From assembly GCF_041435495.1 (NCBI RefSeq), contig NZ_CP108644.1:1984001-2048000 (forward strand): 64,000 nucleotides of DNA, given 5' to 3'. The position numbers were made by a program, and so were the translations under genes. The notes under the pieces are model-generated. The model worked only from the letters and a program-made list of their open reading frames with translations. It searched no databases and was not told the origin of the DNA. Source of the DNA: Streptomyces sp. NBC_01116. GTDB lineage: Bacteria > Actinomycetota > Actinomycetes > Streptomycetales > Streptomycetaceae. Positions 47,370 through 58,105 of this stretch are shown piece by piece; within the stretch, counting starts at the first letter, position 1, and each line of letters opens with the position of its first letter.

Positions 47370-47410
47370 GCGCGCCCGTGAGCGCGGCGGGGCCTGGAAG
47401 AATCGGCCCC

Positions 47411-48022
47411 ATGGAAAGCAGTGGCACCACGCGCCGCCAGGCCACCCGGCAGAAGCTCTACGAGGCGGCGGTGACGCTCATCGCCGAGAAGGGTTTCTCG
47501 GCGACCACCGTCGACGAGATCGCCGAGCGGGCCGGGGTCGCCAAGGGCACGGTCTATTACAACTTCAAGAGCAAGACCGAGCTGTTCGAGGAGTTGCTCC
47601 GGCACGGCGTGGGGCTGCTCACGGCCTCGCTGCGGGCCGCGGCCGAGGAGTCCGAGGAGCGCGGCGGCACCCGGGTCGAGGCGCTGGACGCGATGATCCG
47701 GGCCGGGCTCGCCTTCATCGACCGCTACCCGGCCTTCACCCAGCTGTACGTGGCCGAGCTGTGGCGCACCAACCGCGCCTGGCAGTCCACGCTGCTGGTG
47801 GTACGTCAGGAGGCCGTCGCGGTCGTCGAGGACGTCCTGCGGGAGGCCGTGGGCAGCGGTGAGCTGAGCGAGGAGATCGACATCCCGCTGACGGCGGCCG
47901 CGCTGGTCGGGATGGTGCTGGTGGCGGCGCTGGACTGGCAGGCGTTCCAGCCGGAGCGCTCGATCGACGAGGTCCACTCGGCGCTGTCCCTGCTGCTGCA
48001 CGGGCGGGTCAGCGGGCACTGA
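47411..48022 (+). CDS. TetR/AcrR family transcriptional regulator
   Basis: The 203-residue regulator has the TetR DNA-binding domain at residues 10-60 (GFSATTVDEIAERAGVAKGT helix-turn-helix) and a ligand-binding domain. I use the ATG at 47411 with GGAAG upstream. An in-frame GTG at 47366 overlaps the YhgE stop (GTGA) and would add 15 residues. Its position at the end of the ATPase-YhgE unit suggests that it represses that unit through the palindrome at 44513-44540. Confidence 0.93.
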   Translation: MESSGTTRRQATRQKLYEAAVTLIAEKGFSATTVDEIAERAGVAKGTVYYNFKSKTELFEELLRHGVGLLTASLRAAAEESEERGGTRVEALDAMIRAGLAFIDRYPAFTQLYVAELWRTNRAWQSTLLVVRQEAVAVVEDVLREAVGSGELSEEIDIPLTAAALVGMVLVAALDWQAFQPERSIDEVHSALSLLLHGRVSGH

Positions 48023-48059
48023 GACCCGCCGGGTGCTCCGGGTCCGGGGACGTCCGGGT

Positions 48060-48150
48060 CCGGAAGCGTGGCGGGAAAGCCGAAGACGCCGGCCGGTGAC
48101 GTTCGCATCCCCCGCGAACCTCACCGGACCGGCGTCTTCCGTGCTTCCGG
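48060..48150 (+). terminator. Long compound hairpin after tetR
   Basis: GAAGACGCCGG (48082-48092) pairs with CCGGCGTCTTC (48129-48139), with nested CGGTGA/TCACCG and GTTCGC/GCGAAC arms and an outer CCGGAAGC/GCTTCCGG pair. It probably terminates the tetR transcript. Confidence 0.75.
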
Positions 48151-48339
48151 AAACCCGTTCCCCGTGACCCCGTATGTCCCCCGTGGTCCCCGGGCCCCCG
48201 TCGTGCACCCCCGTTCCGTCGGGGGAGCCGCACCGTTCCGCCGCCCCGTGCCGGCGGTCCTGGCCCAGCGCCCCTTCCGTGGTCATCACTCTGCCGTCCC
48301 CGCAGGTGGGGGCCTATCCGCGTAGCTACTCATCTCCGT

Positions 48340-48361
48340 CCCTGAGTACGGATACTCAGGG
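48340..48361. promoter_or_regulatory. Perfect inverted repeat CCCTGAGTA-cgga-TACTCAGGG
   Basis: Two 9-bp arms (48340-48348, 48353-48361) flank CGGA about 55-75 bp upstream of the predicted start of transcription of the DUF4126 gene, with a further TACTCAT at 48327-48333. The position suits an activator site or operator. The regulator is unknown. Confidence 0.5.
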
Positions 48362-48400
48362 CTTAGTGCCGAACCCCACCCGGGTCCCTCGCGGGGTCGT

Positions 48401-48406
48401 TACGAT
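48401..48406 (+). promoter_or_regulatory. Probable -10 for a leaderless DUF4126 mRNA
   Basis: TACGAT is followed by seven bases and the GTG start codon, and no Shine-Dalgarno is visible. Confidence 0.5.
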
Positions 48407-48413
48407 CGCCTGC

Positions 48414-49031
48414 GTGTCGGTAATCCCCCTGGTCTTCACCAGCGGCTGGGCGAGCGGGATCAACGCGTACGCGGTGGTCCTGCTGCTCGGCCTGTTCGGC
48501 GCGACCGGCGTCTCCGACGAGGTGCCCGCCGCCCTGCAGCGCACCGACGTCCTGATCGTGGCCGGTGTGCTGTTCCTCTGCGAGGCGGTGGCGGACAAGA
48601 TCCCCTACGTCGACTCGGTCTGGGACACCGCGCACACCGTGATCCGGCCGGTGGCCGGGGCGGTGATCGCCGCGCTGCTGGCCGGGGAGAGCGGTTCGCT
48701 GCCGGAGCTGGCGGCCGGTGCGATCGGCGGGTCCACGGCGCTGGTGAGCCATCTGGTGAAGGCCGGCACGCGGATGGCCGTCAACACCTCCCCGGAGCCC
48801 TTCAGCAACATCGGGATGAGCATCGCCGAGGACCTCGGGGTCGCCGGAGTCATCACGTTCGCCCTGTTCAACCCGGTGGCGGCCGCCGTGATCGCGGCCG
48901 TGCTGCTGGTGCTGGGCATCGTCACCGTGCTCTTCCTGGCCTCGCGGATCCGCCGCTTCCTGCGCCGCCGGGCCCAGCTGCGCGAGGAGAAGCGCCTGAC
49001 CGGGACGGGTGGTCCCTGGCCTGACGGCTGA
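48414..49031 (+). CDS. DUF4126 membrane protein
   Basis: The 205-residue product begins VSVIPLVFTSGWASGINAYAVVLLLGLFG and has about five hydrophobic segments. GAIGGSTALVSHLVKAGTRMAVN and PFSNIGMSIAEDLGV match the DUF4126 family, whose function is unknown. The C-terminus is basic. The GTG at 48414 has a -10-like TACGAT seven bases upstream and no ribosome binding site, so a leaderless transcript is likely. Confidence 0.88.
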   Translation: MSVIPLVFTSGWASGINAYAVVLLLGLFGATGVSDEVPAALQRTDVLIVAGVLFLCEAVADKIPYVDSVWDTAHTVIRPVAGAVIAALLAGESGSLPELAAGAIGGSTALVSHLVKAGTRMAVNTSPEPFSNIGMSIAEDLGVAGVITFALFNPVAAAVIAAVLLVLGIVTVLFLASRIRRFLRRRAQLREEKRLTGTGGPWPDG

Positions 49032-49049
49032 GCTGTCCGCGCCGGTCGA

Positions 49050-49055
49050 TAAAGT
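49050..49055 (+). promoter_or_regulatory. Probable -10 for a leaderless FAD-oxidoreductase mRNA
   Basis: TAAAGT in a GATAAAGT context ends seven bases before the ATG at 49063. No Shine-Dalgarno is present. Confidence 0.5.
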
Positions 49056-49062
49056 CACCGGC

Positions 49063-50577
49063 ATGGCACGAATTGCGGTGATCGGCGCCGGGACGGGCGC
49101 GATGGCGGCGGCCGCCCGGCTCGCCGTGGCGGGCGAGACGGTGACGGTCTACGAGCGGTCCGCGAGCTACGGCGGCTCGGTCGGCCGCCATGAGCACGAG
49201 GGCTTCGTCTTCGACACCGGGCCCGGACTGCTGCACCTCCCCGCCGTCCAGCGGGACCTCTTCGTGAAGACCGGCAAGGAGTCGCTGGAGCAGTCCGTGA
49301 CGCTGACGCAGGTCGATCCGGCGAGCCGCCATCTCTTCGCGGACGGCACGGCCGTGTCCCTGCCCAACGCCTCCCGGGCGGGAGTGGCCACCGCCCTGGA
49401 CGACGCGCTCGGCACGGGCGCCGGGGCGCGCTGGAGCGACTTCATGGACCGGGCCCGGGACGCCTGGGACCGGTCGCGGCGGCCGCTCCTGGAGGAGCCC
49501 CTGCGGGCGGACCACGAGGTGCTGGGGCGCGATCCGTATCCGGCGGTGCGGCAGCGCCGTCTGCTGCGCGCCTCCCGGCAGGCGGGCACGGTCGCGGAGA
49601 TCGGCGCGTGGGAGCTGGCCGACGCGCGGCTCGCCGCCCTGCTCGACGCGTACGCGCTGTCCCACGGCCTCGACCCGCGCACCGCCCCCGCGAGCGCCGC
49701 GCTGCTGCCGTACATGGAGCAGACCTTCGGCAGCTGGTACGTGATGGGCGGGATGCGCGAGCTGGCGCGGGCGGTGTACGAGCGGTGCGTGGCCCGCAGG
49801 GTGCGGTTCGTCTTCGGGGCCGAGGTGGTCCGGGTCGTCGAGAAGGACGGCCGGGCGGCGGGCGTGGAGCTGGCGGACGGTGAGATGGCCGAGGCCGACC
49901 GTGTGGTGCTCGGCGTCCGGCCGCGCCCGGGGCTGGTGCCGGGTCAACGGGCCTGGGGCGCGGGCGATGTGACGGTCCGGCCGGGCTCCGGTGCGGGTGC
50001 GGCGGGCCGGTTCACGGTGCTGCTGTCGCTGCGCGGGGCCCGGGAGGCGGACGCGGTGCACCGGACCGTGGTGCACGGCGCCGACGGGACGGCGGAGCAG
50101 GAGGCGGTGTTCGGGGGGCGGGTCGCCGGGCACCCCACGGTGTCGGTGCTGCGCCCCGACGATCCGGCGACCCGCCCGGACGCGGAGCACGAGGCGGTGA
50201 CGCTCACCGCGACCGTGGCTCCGCAGGGGCCGGTCGACTGGCGCGACGCCGGGGTGCGGCGGCGGTTCGCCGATGTCCTGGTGGAGCGGGCGGCCGCGGC
50301 CGTTCCCGGGCTGCGGGAGCGGATCCTGCACACCGAGGTCCGCACGCCCGCGGAGACCGAGGCCGAAACGGGTGCCGAGGGCGGTGCCGTGCCGCCGCCC
50401 GCGCTGGCCGGGGCCGGCGGCGCGTATCTGCATCCGGGCAACCTCACGCGGCTGCCGGGGCTGTATCTCGCGGGCGGCTGGTCGCACCCGGGCGGCGGAC
50501 TGGCGCACGCCGGGATGTCGGGGACGCTGGTGGCCGGGCTGGTCGTGGAGGGCGACGACTTCCGCGGCTCGCGCTGA
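49063..50577 (+). CDS. Phytoene-desaturase-like FAD-dependent oxidoreductase
   Basis: The 504-residue protein has an N-terminal dinucleotide-binding fold (IAVIGAGTGAMAAAARLAVAG...VYERS), a GGSVGRHEHEGFVFDTGPGLLHLP segment typical of CrtI-like desaturases, and the C-terminal FAD-binding GLYLAGGWSHPGGGLAHAGMSG. It probably oxidises an isoprenoid or a related lipid. No crtB, crtE or other carotenoid gene is nearby, so the substrate is open. Confidence 0.88.
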   Translation: MARIAVIGAGTGAMAAAARLAVAGETVTVYERSASYGGSVGRHEHEGFVFDTGPGLLHLPAVQRDLFVKTGKESLEQSVTLTQVDPASRHLFADGTAVSLPNASRAGVATALDDALGTGAGARWSDFMDRARDAWDRSRRPLLEEPLRADHEVLGRDPYPAVRQRRLLRASRQAGTVAEIGAWELADARLAALLDAYALSHGLDPRTAPASAALLPYMEQTFGSWYVMGGMRELARAVYERCVARRVRFVFGAEVVRVVEKDGRAAGVELADGEMAEADRVVLGVRPRPGLVPGQRAWGAGDVTVRPGSGAGAAGRFTVLLSLRGAREADAVHRTVVHGADGTAEQEAVFGGRVAGHPTVSVLRPDDPATRPDAEHEAVTLTATVAPQGPVDWRDAGVRRRFADVLVERAAAAVPGLRERILHTEVRTPAETEAETGAEGGAVPPPALAGAGGAYLHPGNLTRLPGLYLAGGWSHPGGGLAHAGMSGTLVAGLVVEGDDFRGSR

Positions 50578-50646
50578 GCGGAAGCAGGAGCGGAGCGGTC
50601 GCGGGCGCCGCTGCCGACGGGGCCCTCCCCCGGCAGCGGCGCGGCC

Positions 50647-51576
50647 TCAGTAGCGGTACTGCTCGTTCTGACCGGTGTCGTAGCCGTTCCCGTTGCCGTT
50701 GCCGTTCCCGTTGCCGTAGGGGGCGGGTGTCGCGGGCTGCTCCGGCGGCATCGGGGGGTACTGCTCGGCGTCGCGCTGCTGCGGCACCCAGACGCCGCCG
50801 GGCGGGGTGTCCGCGACGTAGCCCTCGGCGTAGGGGTCGGGGTAGCCCTGCTGCTGTCCGCCCTGGCTGTCGTAGCCGTCGCCGCCGCCCTGGCCGTAGT
50901 CGTCGTAACCGCCGTAGGAGGAGGCCCCGTTGGTGGTGCCGATGTACGGGTCGGAGTAGGCGGCGTAGCTCTGCGGGCCGGTGCCGTAGTCGTACGTCCC
51001 GGCGTAGGGGTCCTGGGCCGGGGGCTGTTCGTAGCCGGTGTAGGGGTCGTACGCGGCGTACTGCGGCTGGGCCGAGGGGTCGCCCTCGTGGCCGTGGTCC
51101 TGGCGGGGGCCGCCGTTCGCGTCATGGCCCGTGCTCCCGTACACGCCGTACTGGCCGGTGTCGTCGGGCAGGGGCTGCGGTTCGTAGACGGACTGTGCGG
51201 GCGGGGCGGCCGGGGGCTGGTCGAACCCGGGTCCGGCGACCTCCAGGTCCGAGACCTCCAGCGTGGGTTCCTTCACGGCGGCGCCCTCGCCGCCGCCCCT
51301 GCGGCGGCGGCTCTCGCCCGGGCTGCCGCCTATGGCCCAGCCGGTGGAGAAGCCGCGCCGGAAGGACAGCGTCACGAAGGTCTGGCCGGTGGCGAAGGCG
51401 AGCGTCCCGACGACGATGACCGGAACGGAGGCGAGCAGCACCCCGACCACCACGCCGAGGAAGCCGCCGAAGGCGAGGAGCCGCCAGCGCAGTCGTGCCT
51501 TGTACTGCAACAGCACCTCGCCGAGCAGCCACAGGGCCACCAGACCGAAAGCGATGTAGAGGACCGTCCAGCCCAC
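50647..51576 (-). CDS. Membrane protein with a Tyr/Gly/Gln-rich tail
   Basis: The 309-residue protein has two or three membrane segments in the first 85 residues (VGWTVLYIAFGLVALWLLGE, LLAFGGFLGVVVGVLLASVPVIVVGTLAFATG). A long hydrophilic tail (about 105-309) is rich in Tyr, Gly, Pro, Gln and Asp, with a GNGNGNGNGNGY run near the end. Such tails are often phosphorylated or phase-separating in actinobacteria. No family is recognised. The GTG follows GGAGGGGG. The DNA around 50683-50716 is an imperfect hexamer repeat (CGTTGC/CGTTCC). Confidence 0.8.
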   Translation of the reverse strand: MGWTVLYIAFGLVALWLLGEVLLQYKARLRWRLLAFGGFLGVVVGVLLASVPVIVVGTLAFATGQTFVTLSFRRGFSTGWAIGGSPGESRRRRGGGEGAAVKEPTLEVSDLEVAGPGFDQPPAAPPAQSVYEPQPLPDDTGQYGVYGSTGHDANGGPRQDHGHEGDPSAQPQYAAYDPYTGYEQPPAQDPYAGTYDYGTGPQSYAAYSDPYIGTTNGASSYGGYDDYGQGGGDGYDSQGGQQQGYPDPYAEGYVADTPPGGVWVPQQRDAEQYPPMPPEQPATPAPYGNGNGNGNGNGYDTGQNEQYRY

Positions 51577-51625
51577 GCCCGCCCCCTCCTTCGGCCGTAG
51601 CCGCTTCGGCGGCGGGTACGACCGG

Positions 51626-52543
51626 TCACGACTGCTTGTGCAGTCCGAGTTTTTCGTAGATCTCGAGCGTAGCCGTCGAGTTGTTGAGCGTGATGAAGTG
51701 CAGTCCGGGCACACCCTCGGACAGCAGCTTCGCGCAGAACTCCGTTGCGAACTCGATGCCAATGGAGCGTACAGCGGCTGGATCGTCCTTGGCCGCGAGG
51801 ATGCGCTCTTTCAACGACGCGGGCACGGTCGCGTTGCTGAGCTGGGAGAACTTTTCCAATTGCTTCACGCTGGTGAGGGGCATGACCTCGGGGATCACCG
51901 GCGTTTCGCAACCCGCGGCGACCACGCGGTCACGCATCCGGAGATAGTCCTCCGGGCGGAAGAACATCTGGGTGATCGCGTAATCCGCGCCGGCCCGGCA
52001 CTTGTCCACGAAATGGCCGATGTCCGTCTCCCAGTCGGACGACCGGGGGTGCATTTCGGGAAATGCCGCCACACCGACGCAGAAGTCGCCCGACTCCTTG
52101 ATGAGGCGGACGAGGTCGGCGGCGTAGCGCACCCCCTGCGGGTGCTCGACCCACTCACCCATCGGGTCGCCCGGCGGGTCGCCGCGGACCGCGAGGATGT
52201 TCCTGATGCCCGCGTCGGCGTACTGGCCGACCATGTTGCGCAGCTCGGCGACGGAGTGGTTCACCGCGGTGAGGTGGGCGACCGGGGTGAGGGTGGAGTC
52301 GGCGGCGATCTGCTGGGTGGCCCGGACCGTCCCGGCGCGGGTGGAGCCACCGGCGCCGTACGTCACGGAGACGAAGCTCGGGCGGACCGCCTCGACGCGG
52401 CGGAGCGCGTTCCAGAGGTTCCGCTCGCCTTTTTCCGTCTTGGGCGCCCAGAACTCGAAGGAGTACGACGTCTTGCCGGTCGCTAGCAGGTCACGCACGG
52501 TACGCGCGTGATCCGTCCTGGTGGAGGGTGTGCCAAGGGCCAT
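51626..52543 (-). CDS. metF: 5,10-methylenetetrahydrofolate reductase
   Basis: The 305-residue flavoenzyme reduces methylene-THF to methyl-THF for methionine synthesis. Family features are the N-terminal [40 protein letters not shown] and the NIIAVRGD-like [13 protein letters not shown]; the C-terminal [22 protein letters not shown] is typical. The ATG lacks a Shine-Dalgarno, but a promoter with a TAACCT six bases upstream suggests a leaderless message. Confidence 0.96.
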   Translation of the reverse strand: MALGTPSTRTDHARTVRDLLATGKTSYSFEFWAPKTEKGERNLWNALRRVEAVRPSFVSVTYGAGGSTRAGTVRATQQIAADSTLTPVAHLTAVNHSVAELRNMVGQYADAGIRNILAVRGDPPGDPMGEWVEHPQGVRYAADLVRLIKESGDFCVGVAAFPEMHPRSSDWETDIGHFVDKCRAGADYAITQMFFRPEDYLRMRDRVVAAGCETPVIPEVMPLTSVKQLEKFSQLSNATVPASLKERILAAKDDPAAVRSIGIEFATEFCAKLLSEGVPGLHFITLNNSTATLEIYEKLGLHKQS

Positions 52544-52549
52544 AAAGGG

Positions 52550-52579
52550 AGGTTAACCAGGGGGTGGACGCTCCCCCAA
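52550..52579 (-). promoter_or_regulatory. metF promoter for a leaderless transcript
   Basis: On the minus strand TTGGGG (complement of 52574-52579) and TAACCT (complement of 52550-52555) are 18 bp apart, and the ATG follows six bases later. Confidence 0.55.
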
Positions 52580-52668
52580 CCAGAGCGGCCGACTTTGTCT
52601 CATTTTGCCGGACTGTTGTCCATCCCTCGGACGGTTGCCCGGGATGTCCCTCATCGGCGCGCGGCGCG

Positions 52669-53319
52669 TCAGAGCGCGCGGGCCCTGACGCGTCGGGCCA
52701 GGTCGGCGGTGGCGGCGGCGGGATCGTCGGCCTCCGTGATGGCCCGGACGACGACGACACGGCGGGCTCCGGCGTCCAGCACCTCGTCCAGATTGCCCAC
52801 GTCGATCCCGCCGATCGCGAACCAGGGGCGCGACCCGCCGAGGGAGGCGGCGTAACGCACGAGGTCGAGGCCGGGAGCGTGGCGGCCGGGCTTGGTGGGG
52901 GTGGGCCAGCAGGGGCCGGTGCAGAAGTAGTCCACACCGTCCTGGGCGAGCGCCGCGTCGACCTCGGCCTCGGCGTGCGTGGAACGGCCGATCAGCCGGT
53001 CGGCGCCGATGACCGCCCGGGCGGCGGGGACCGGGAGGTCGCCCTGGCCGAGGTGGAGGACGTCGGCGCCGACGGCGTGGGCGACGTCGGCGCGGTCGTT
53101 CACCGCGAGGAGCTTGCCGTGCCTGCGGCAGGCGTCGGCGAACACGGCGAGGTGCTCCAGCTCCTCGGCGGCCTCCATGCCCTTGTCCCGGAGCTGGACG
53201 ATGTCGACGCCGGAGGCGAGCACGGCGTCCAGAAAGGCGGGGAGGTCACCCTGGCGCTTGCGCGCGTCCGTGCACAGGTAGAGCCGGGCATCGGACAGCT
53301 GCTCGCGAGGCGTGGACAT
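52669..53319 (-). CDS. thiE: Thiamine-phosphate synthase
   Basis: The 216-residue TIM-barrel enzyme joins HMP-PP and thiazole phosphate to thiamine phosphate. Signatures are [36 protein letters not shown] and the phosphate-binding [28 protein letters not shown]. The ATG at 53319 follows GGGGGAG by seven bases. No riboswitch precedes it, unlike the thiOSG operon on the other strand. Confidence 0.94.
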   Translation of the reverse strand: MSTPREQLSDARLYLCTDARKRQGDLPAFLDAVLASGVDIVQLRDKGMEAAEELEHLAVFADACRRHGKLLAVNDRADVAHAVGADVLHLGQGDLPVPAARAVIGADRLIGRSTHAEAEVDAALAQDGVDYFCTGPCWPTPTKPGRHAPGLDLVRYAASLGGSRPWFAIGGIDVGNLDEVLDAGARRVVVVRAITEADDPAAATADLARRVRARAL

Positions 53320-53394
53320 GGGTGGACTCCCCCGTGGTCGTGACGGTGCACGGGCCGCGCCGGGCCGCCCGTGCACCGCTTCCTGTCATGTCGG

Positions 53395-53760
53395 TCAGAC
53401 GGCGAGCGCCTGGGCGCGGCGCTTCACCTCCGTACCGCGATTCTCGCTCAGGGCCTGCGCGGGGGTGCCGGGCAGGGTCGGGTCGGGAGTGAAGAGCCAC
53501 TCCAGCATCTCTTCGTCGGAATAGCCGTCGTCCCTCAGGAGGGTCAGGGTGCCGGAGAGGCCCTTGACCACCTTGTCGCCGTCGATGAAGGCGGCGGGCA
53601 CCTGGAGCGTCCGGTTCTCACCACGGCGTACGGCGATGAGCTGGCCTTCCTTGACCAGCTGCCGTACGCGCGTCACCTGGACATCGAGCATTTCCGCGAT
53701 GTCGGGAAGGTGGAGCCAGGCGGGGACGAGAGCATCGGTCTTTGCGTCAATCTCGGTCAC
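53395..53760 (-). CDS. Rv2175c-family DNA-binding protein
   Basis: The 121-residue protein has a winged helix-turn-helix N-terminus (LPDIAEMLDVQVTRVRQLVKEGQLIAVRRGENRTLQVP) and the family's C-terminal GLSGTLTLLRDDGYSDEEMLEWLFTPD. In Mycobacterium tuberculosis Rv2175c is a substrate of the neighbouring kinase PknL; here a PASTA kinase lies about 4.3 kb away. Regulatory targets are unknown. Confidence 0.9.
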   Translation of the reverse strand: MTEIDAKTDALVPAWLHLPDIAEMLDVQVTRVRQLVKEGQLIAVRRGENRTLQVPAAFIDGDKVVKGLSGTLTLLRDDGYSDEEMLEWLFTPDPTLPGTPAQALSENRGTEVKRRAQALAV

Positions 53761-53841
53761 AGGGACAAGCGTGCCATCCAGGACCGACAGCCGGTAGCCG
53801 GGCCGCCCGTACGGGGGTCGTCGACAGGGAGCCCGGGCCTC

Positions 53842-55083
53842 TCACAGGGCGGCGGACTTCAGCGGCACGGCGGGGTCGGCCACCTTCTCCGGGTCGAGGA
53901 CGGCCCCCGACTCGATGAGCCTGCGGCCCTGGGCGAGGTCCCGCGGGCGGCCCACGGCGAGCACGGCCACCAGCGCGCCGTCGCGCAGCCAGCACACCGA
54001 CCAGGCGGCGTCCGCCCCGTCGCCGCGCCACACCAGGGTGTCGGCGTCCGCGTGGTGTCCGGCGTACTGCACGAAGCGGCCGAACTGCTCGGACCAGAAG
54101 TACGGGACGGGGTCGTAGACGGGGAGCGGCTCCCCGTCCTGGGCGGCCATGATCGCGGCGGCCGCGGTGCGCGGGCCCTGGAGGGCGTTGTCCCAGTGGT
54201 GGACCAGCAGGCGTGCCCCGTAGCGGGTGGAGGGGAAGGAGGCGCAGTCCCCGACCGCGTACACATCGGGCAGCGAGGTGCGCAGCGCGCTGTCGGCGGT
54301 GACCGAGCCGTCCGGGCCGAGCGCGACCCCGGAGCCGGCGAGCCAGCGGGTGGCGGGGCGGGCGCCGATGCCGACGACGACGGCCCCGGCGGGCAGGACC
54401 CGGCCGTCCGCGAGGACGACGGCCCCCTCCTCGACGCGGTCGACCCGGGCGCCGGTGAGGAGCTCGGCGCCGCTGTCGGCGTACCAGGCGGCCATCGGGG
54501 CGGCCACCTCGGCGGGCAGGGTGCCCGCCAGCGGGCGGGCGGCGGCCTCGACGACGGTGACGGTGCAGCCCGCGGCGCGGGCGGCGGTGGCGAACTCCGC
54601 GCCGATCCAGCCCGCCCCGACGACGACCACGTCGTGCTGCCGGTCCAGGACGGGCCGCAGCCGGGCGGCGTCGTCGAGGGTGCGCAGGAGGTGGACGCCG
54701 GGCACGCCCTCGGAGCCGGGCAGGGTCATGGGCTCCGCGCCGGACGCGAGGATCAGGACGTCGTAGGACACCGGCCCGTCGGCGGTGTCCAGCACATGGT
54801 CGGCGGCGCGCAGGGCGGTGACGTCCAGGCCGAGGCGCAGGGTGATGTCGAGTGCCTCGAAGTCGACGTCGAAGGCGGAGTCCTCGGCCTTGCCCAGCAG
54901 GACGGCCTTGGACAACGGCGGGCGGTCGTAGGGCTGGTGGGGTTCGGCGCCGATCAGGGTGACGGGTCCGGTGAAGCCCGCCTCGCGCAGGGCCACGGCG
55001 CTCTGCACGCCCGCCATGCCCGCTCCGACGACCACGACGTGCCGTGCCTGCCGCGCCGCCCGCTGTTCCGTCTGCTCGCTCAC
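53842..55083 (-). CDS. FAD-dependent NAD(P)H oxidoreductase, ferredoxin/rubredoxin reductase type
   Basis: The 413-residue flavoprotein has the FAD site HVVVVGAGMAGVQSAVALREAG (about 15-36), an NAD site VVVVGAGWIGAEFATAARAAG (about 152-172), the second FAD motif DVYAVGDCASF, and the reductase C-terminal domain (SEQFGRFVQYAGHHADADTLV). Such enzymes pass electrons from NAD(P)H to ferredoxins that serve P450s or dioxygenases. The partner is not nearby. GTG start. Confidence 0.92.
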   Translation of the reverse strand: MSEQTEQRAARQARHVVVVGAGMAGVQSAVALREAGFTGPVTLIGAEPHQPYDRPPLSKAVLLGKAEDSAFDVDFEALDITLRLGLDVTALRAADHVLDTADGPVSYDVLILASGAEPMTLPGSEGVPGVHLLRTLDDAARLRPVLDRQHDVVVVGAGWIGAEFATAARAAGCTVTVVEAAARPLAGTLPAEVAAPMAAWYADSGAELLTGARVDRVEEGAVVLADGRVLPAGAVVVGIGARPATRWLAGSGVALGPDGSVTADSALRTSLPDVYAVGDCASFPSTRYGARLLVHHWDNALQGPRTAAAAIMAAQDGEPLPVYDPVPYFWSEQFGRFVQYAGHHADADTLVWRGDGADAAWSVCWLRDGALVAVLAVGRPRDLAQGRRLIESGAVLDPEKVADPAVPLKSAAL

Positions 55084-55173
55084 CCGTCCACCTTAATCAC
55101 CTGACGCATCGTCAGGTAGGGGGGTGCGGGAAAGCGGCCCGGGAGGAAACCGGGAAAGCACCTCGGGGGGAGC

Positions 55174-55515
55174 TCAGGAGGGAAGCTGCTCCACCACGCT
55201 CGTGCCGCTGCCCTCCTGGGACTCCCAGGCCCACCGCTCCTCCAGCCGCACCCGGCCGTCGGCGAGGTCGACGACCGTGGAGAGGCAGTGCCCGGACGAG
55301 GTCGTTCCGTCCTGCTTGAGCTGCACGTAGCGGAAGTCCAGCGCGTCCCCGTCGCGGGTGCCGACGAGATGGCCGCGCACCACGTCGCCGCCCGCGTACT
55401 CGGCCCAGATCCGGCCGTCCGACTCGTGGTAGGTGAAGCGGGTGCTGGTGCCGACCTGGCCCGGGGCCTGGTCGGCGACGGGTGACAGGACGAGTCCGTC
55501 GAGCGAACGGGCCAT
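55174..55515 (-). CDS. Conserved small beta-rich protein, unknown function
   Basis: The 113-residue protein (MARSLDGLVLSPVADQAPGQVGTSTRFTY) has alternating hydrophobic residues suggesting a beta-barrel (HESDGRIWAEYAGGDVVRGHLVG). Similar streptomycete proteins are often labelled as N-acetylglutamate synthase without evidence. No catalytic motif is recognised. It diverges from the thiO leader. Confidence 0.75.
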   Translation of the reverse strand: MARSLDGLVLSPVADQAPGQVGTSTRFTYHESDGRIWAEYAGGDVVRGHLVGTRDGDALDFRYVQLKQDGTTSSGHCLSTVVDLADGRVRLEERWAWESQEGSGTSVVEQLPS

Positions 55516-55576
55516 GGCGGCTGCTCCTCTACTGGCCGGGGGCGGCTGGGTTTAGGGTGGCCAAGGTAGAACACTC

Positions 55577-55666
55577 GCGGGAGCCCGGACGCACCGGGCT
55601 GAGAGGGAGGCTGGACGGCCTCCGACCGTACGAACCTGCTCCGGGTCATGCCGGCGAAGGGAGGGG
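55577..55666 (+). ncRNA. TPP riboswitch of the thiOSG operon
   Basis: All conserved THI-box parts are present: CTGAGA (55599-55604), GACCGTACGAACCTG (55624-55638), CCGGGTCATGCCGGCG (about 55641-55656) and GAAGGGAGG at the 3' end. The thiO Shine-Dalgarno (GGGAGGGG, about 55660-55667) overlaps the 3' strand of the closing helix, so TPP binding should block translation initiation. Confidence 0.95.
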
Positions 55667-55676
55667 CTGGACACTC

Positions 55677-57927
<2,251 letters not shown>

Positions 57928-57938
57928 GCGCCGCCAAG

Positions 57939-57978
57939 GGCTGTCCCGCAATCGCCCGCCGGGAATCGCGGGACAGCC
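57939..57978 (+). terminator. Terminator of the thiOSG operon
   Basis: GGCTGTCCCGC (57939-57949) pairs with GCGGGACAGCC (57968-57978), followed by TT. It is 12 bp after the thiG stop. Confidence 0.85.
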
Positions 57979-58093
57979 TTAGGCGTTCGGGACCCGGCCC
58001 ACGCCCGTCACCTGGGGCGTGTGCCTGTCACAGGTCGGTAAGGGAACGGCCCCGGGAGTGCCCCGGCCCGTCCGGGGTGTCGGCGGCGGCTCG

Positions 58094-58099
58094 TAGACT
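58094..58099 (+). promoter_or_regulatory. Probable -10 for a leaderless kinase mRNA
   Basis: TAGACT ends six bases before the GTG at 58106, and no Shine-Dalgarno is present. Confidence 0.5.
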
Positions 58100-58105
58100 C
58101 TCGGG

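Larger units (their letters stand above)
48151..48413. other. Intergenic region upstream of the DUF4126 gene
   Basis: No gene is supported here. It holds a CCCCC/GGGGG hairpin near 48206-48225, the perfect inverted repeat at 48340-48361 and a probable -10 (TACGAT, 48401-48406). Confidence 0.5.

Noticed and set aside
49063..50577. Carotenoid biosynthesis cluster
   Set aside because: Only a CrtI-like oxidoreductase is present; no crtB, crtE, crtY or similar gene is adjacent.
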